A DNA stretch of 31,545 nt, taken from the IMG/VR virus record IMGVR_UViG_3300025168_000374, positions 1 through 31,545 of that record; one strand, written 5' to 3'. The notes under the pieces are model-generated. The model was not told the DNA's origin. It was given only the letters and a program-made list of their open reading frames with translations, and searched no databases. Origin of the DNA: a virus. Shown here one piece after another: positions 29,344 through 31,545 of this stretch (within the stretch, counting starts at the first letter, position 1; the number at the start of each line of letters is the position of its first letter). The position numbers and the translations under genes are program-made.

Positions 29344-30258
29344 TTACGCGCCTTCGCAACCAAAGATACCTCTATAGTCGGATACTCCAAATGAGTATCT
29401 TTCTCTAGCTTTGTATCTAACGTTACCAGTATCAAAGTCTCCTTCCATTGATGTACTCAATGGAGTTCTTGAAAACATTTTCATACCGTTTGGAACGTCT
29501 GTAATGATGTACCAAGAATCAGAGTCAGTTAAGAAATTATTCACTCTATAACCTTGAGGAATCATTCCCATACTGTTGATTGCATTGATGTCATTATCAG
29601 CTGTCTGAGTTCTACCTTGAGATTTCATCAATCTCTCAGCATTGAACTGATTTGCAGAAGGAATTATCATTTTAACTCCTTTAGCTGCAATTCTTAATCC
29701 TCTTTCATCAGTCATAGCAGCGATGTCAATCAGTGCTTGTTCTAATGAAGTTTCGTTAAGATCCGCTTGAGTCGATAAAGTGTTTGCAACATCTGGTCCA
29801 GTTGAGCACGTATGTACTTTACTGAATAATGCTACTCCATCACCAGATTTGAACGTAGCTACCGCTGGTAGACCATTGTTCAAAGGTAATGCCGCTTTAA
29901 CTTCTTTTGCGTTAGACATAGATCTTGCTAATGCTTTTGTATATCTAGAAGCTAGTCTATCGTAGAGATTATCTTCGATAGCTTCTTCAGTTATAGCGAA
30001 AGCAAGCGCGATCGTTTCCATTGTGTAACGTGCAGTGTAGGTTTCTTGCGCTTCATCGTATGAAATGCCTTGACCTTCTGCTTTTACATTAGCGTTCGCA
30101 AAACCAGATAACATAACTTCTTCTTCAAAAGCTCTGTCAGATGATTCTGTAACGTATATTTCAGCGTGTTGATTTTCATAACGCTTGTACTCCAGCCCAA
30201 ATAGTGCATTTAGGCCTGGTTCTAGTTCTTTAACTAGCTGTGCTCGTGATATTGCCAT
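29344..30258 (-). CDS. Major capsid protein, 304 aa
   Basis: The sequence is a typical HK97-fold-type phage capsid subunit: an N-terminal MAISRAQLVKELEPGLNALFG and QHAEIYVTESSDRAFEEEVML region, a spine-like helix (YDRLASRYTKALARSMSNAKEV), then DERGLRIAAKGVKMIIP and FNAERLMKSQ, and a beta-rich C-terminus (WYIITDVPNGMKMFSR, RYSFGVSDYRGIFG). ARYTMETIALAFAITEEAIED is a recurring element of the Mu-type/marine phage capsid group. Length is right for a capsid without an N-terminal scaffold. It has a good GGAG ribosome-binding site and a strong hairpin downstream, as expected for the most expressed gene. Confidence 0.88.
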   Translation of the reverse strand: MAISRAQLVKELEPGLNALFGLEYKRYENQHAEIYVTESSDRAFEEEVMLSGFANANVKAEGQGISYDEAQETYTARYTMETIALAFAITEEAIEDNLYDRLASRYTKALARSMSNAKEVKAALPLNNGLPAVATFKSGDGVALFSKVHTCSTGPDVANTLSTQADLNETSLEQALIDIAAMTDERGLRIAAKGVKMIIPSANQFNAERLMKSQGRTQTADNDINAINSMGMIPQGYRVNNFLTDSDSWYIITDVPNGMKMFSRTPLSTSMEGDFDTGNVRYKARERYSFGVSDYRGIFGCEGA

Positions 30259-30270
30259 GTCTATTTGCTC

Positions 30271-30879
30271 CTATTGCCAAGTGATCCCAGCTGGACCCGT
30301 GCTGATATTTTGTAAGAATTGGTTAAGGTTCTGACAAATGATAACGCTTCTATCTGCTGCGTTTTCATCATTTTCAGGATCCTCAGCCGATCTTATTAAT
30401 CGCCATGAGTTAGCTGTTGCAGACACACCAGCTACTATTACTTCAGAAGATGACTGACCAGAAGTTGTACTTCCGCCAGGATCACCTGTAGTCAAACCAT
30501 ATGTTTTACCATAGTTTGCCTGAGTAACAGCCGCATCGACTCCTGCCATAAAAAGTTGGAAAGGATTGTCGAGAACAAATGCTGTGATGTCTTCACTGTT
30601 TGCTGGAGTAATAGGTTGTGCATAATGGTTTGCCCAAGTAGGTTTTAAAGTTGTAGCGGCATTATAAAAAATACCATTCAATACACCGATTGTTGCATCA
30701 GTAATTGCATTTTGTCCAACTTTCATATACCCGACTTTAGACTGAACCACTGTACCTTGATACAACGACTTATCGTACGCCGCATCAATGTAGTATTTGC
30801 CTTGACCTTGAGTACTTGGCGTTGAGCCAATTGTACCCACTGCGATCAAACCAAAACCAGTAGTGTTTCTATTTGCCAT
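30271..30879 (-). CDS. Conserved capsid-region protein, 202 aa
   Basis: MANRNTTGFGLIAVGTIGSTP with YYIDAAYDKSLYQGTVVQS and GVLNGIFYNAATTLKPTW is a conserved protein coded directly before the capsid gene in marine short-tailed phages as I recall. It is beta-rich with no charged coiled coil, so more like a decoration protein than a scaffold. A GAAA-capped hairpin and TTAAGGAG precede its ATG. It is separated from the capsid start by 12 bases. Confidence 0.6.
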   Translation of the reverse strand: MANRNTTGFGLIAVGTIGSTPSTQGQGKYYIDAAYDKSLYQGTVVQSKVGYMKVGQNAITDATIGVLNGIFYNAATTLKPTWANHYAQPITPANSEDITAFVLDNPFQLFMAGVDAAVTQANYGKTYGLTTGDPGGSTTSGQSSSEVIVAGVSATANSWRLIRSAEDPENDENAADRSVIICQNLNQFLQNISTGPAGITWQ

Positions 30880-30895
30880 AGTATTACTCCTTAAA

Positions 30896-30915
30896 GTTTA
30901 TAGTTTCCTATAAAC
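30896..30915 (-). promoter_or_regulatory. GAAA-tetraloop hairpin before the capsid-region gene
   Basis: On the minus strand a perfect eight-base stem GTTTATAG/CTATAAAC closes on GAAA, a GNRA tetraloop. It lies 16 bases upstream of the ATG at 30879, with AAGGAG between, and could protect the 5' end of the capsid mRNA. Confidence 0.55.
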
Positions 30916-30962
30916 AGGTTAATTAAAAATCGATGATAGGCATTACGCCGTAGAAATAAAAT

Positions 30963-31424
30963 TTACTTCTTTGTACCACCGAAGGTTACGCGAGATTGTC
31001 GATCAATATTGATCGGCATACTCTTATGTTGTTCCCTTAGTAAGTCGTTATCTATAGCTTCGTCTTGACCCTCAGTTTGTTTTCTCTGATAGTCAACTCT
31101 TTGCTGCGCGAGTTCTTCAGGTATCCTAGCCAACAATAGGCCTCCTACTCCAATGATTCCAGCGTATTTTCCGTCTATGACAGTCGGGTAAGATTTGTCA
31201 TCGTATTCGTCAGCTCTCACTAACTCATAACCAGATCTCAATCTACCATGAATACTTTTGGTATCATTGAAACCCATTGACTCTGCTCTTATCCATCTGT
31301 GCCTAAATCCGTCAGGCGCTGGTGGTGCATCCAGAGAGGATGGGGGCTTGTACTCTTTAGGACGTTCAGTTTTTGTCCGAGTTTCCGCCGCACGAGAAGT
31401 TATTTTTTTTTCGTCTTGTTTCAT
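30963..31424 (-). CDS. Conserved head-region protein, 153 aa
   Basis: After a charged N-terminus (MKQDEKKITSRAAETRTKTE), PPSSLDAPPAPDGFRHRWIR and RLRSGYELVRADEYDD lead to GKYAGIIGVGGLLLARIPEEL and a C-terminus VTFGGTKK. I recognise this as a conserved protein coded upstream of the capsid gene in many marine phages. Position and charge would allow a scaffolding or portal-associated role, but no domain proves it. Its ATG is four bases after the stop of the gene at the window edge. Confidence 0.65.
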   Translation of the reverse strand: MKQDEKKITSRAAETRTKTERPKEYKPPSSLDAPPAPDGFRHRWIRAESMGFNDTKSIHGRLRSGYELVRADEYDDKSYPTVIDGKYAGIIGVGGLLLARIPEELAQQRVDYQRKQTEGQDEAIDNDLLREQHKSMPINIDRQSRVTFGGTKK

Positions 31425-31428
31425 ATGC

Positions 31429-31545
31429 TTATGCTCCTTCCGTGAGTTTTAATTGTTTTGCATACTCTTCGAGTGGCACTCCTAATTTTTTTGCAATATG
31501 CACCTGTGAAGAAGTGAGTCTCACAGTTTTGCGTCCTTGTTTTAC
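31429..31545 (-). CDS. Partial conserved phage protein, C-terminal 38 residues
   Basis: The right edge contains the end of a minus-strand gene: QGRKTVRLTSSQVHIAKKLG followed by VPLEEYAKQLKLTEGA and TAA at 31429-31431. The segment looks like a short helix-turn-helix-sized tail seen at the end of a conserved head-region protein in marine phages. The start is outside the window. Stop and next ATG are separated by four bases, so it belongs to the same operon. Confidence 0.6.
   Translation of the reverse strand, partial: VKQGRKTVRLTSSQVHIAKKLGVPLEEYAKQLKLTEGA

Noticed and set aside
1-31545. tRNA genes, integrase, attachment sites or transposons
   Set aside because: No cloverleaf-like sequence, integrase or transposase motif or terminal inverted repeat was found by eye; gaps between genes are mostly under 170 bases.

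Overview
The window is a stretch of an AT-rich bacteriophage genome carrying the late (virion) module and the edge of a replication or early module. The virion genes are those of a short-tailed phage: a major capsid protein, a P22 gp4-like head-completion protein, a probable adaptor, a gp10-like tail hub candidate, tail-fibre proteins and a three-gene set resembling internal/ejection proteins. No tape measure, sheath or tail-tube gene is visible. Low GC, a phage-borne Hsp20, a flavin halogenase, many 2-oxoglutarate/Fe(II) oxygenases and glycine-rich and LTG-repeat fibres are all traits of marine viruses of cyanobacteria or SAR11/SAR116-type hosts. The host cannot be fixed from this sequence.

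Layout. Transcription of the late module runs right to left on the minus strand. 31545-28877: conserved head-region proteins, the major capsid protein and two small overlapping genes. 28713-25661: structural proteins and head-tail connector proteins. 25646-21370: tail-fibre and adhesin-like proteins, including a copper-site-like N-terminal domain and a polyglycine protein. 21320-15920: an eight-gene, fully overlapping operon of one tryptophan-halogenase-type flavoenzyme, six recognisable 2OG-Fe(II) oxygenases and one divergent relative. 15802-4272: tail hub candidate, small virion genes, a glycine/glutamine-rich structural protein, and a very large probable ejection protein. 4272-3433: lysis cassette (coiled-coil/TM holin-like protein, coiled-coil protein, M15-type endolysin). 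3363-2956: Hsp20 with its own promoter. 2866-795: plus-strand SNF2-type helicase followed by a further 2OG oxygenase. 747-1: two minus-strand conserved phage proteins, diverging from the helicase through overlapping promoters.

How it may work together. The oxygenase/halogenase operon lies between tail-fibre genes and the tail hub, so its enzymes would be made late, together with the Gly/Pro- and Trp-Gly-rich fibres. The main hypothesis is a virus-encoded post-translational (or small-molecule) oxidation and halogenation pathway acting on virion proteins or on a host metabolite. A second observation is a 20-bp direct repeat of the helicase 3' end flanking the plus-strand oxygenase gene, which reads as an insertion scar. 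Several gene junctions carry strong hairpins, among them a UUCG-capped stem, a GAAA-capped stem, and one that buries both the ribosome-binding site and the start codon of the copper-site-like fibre gene.
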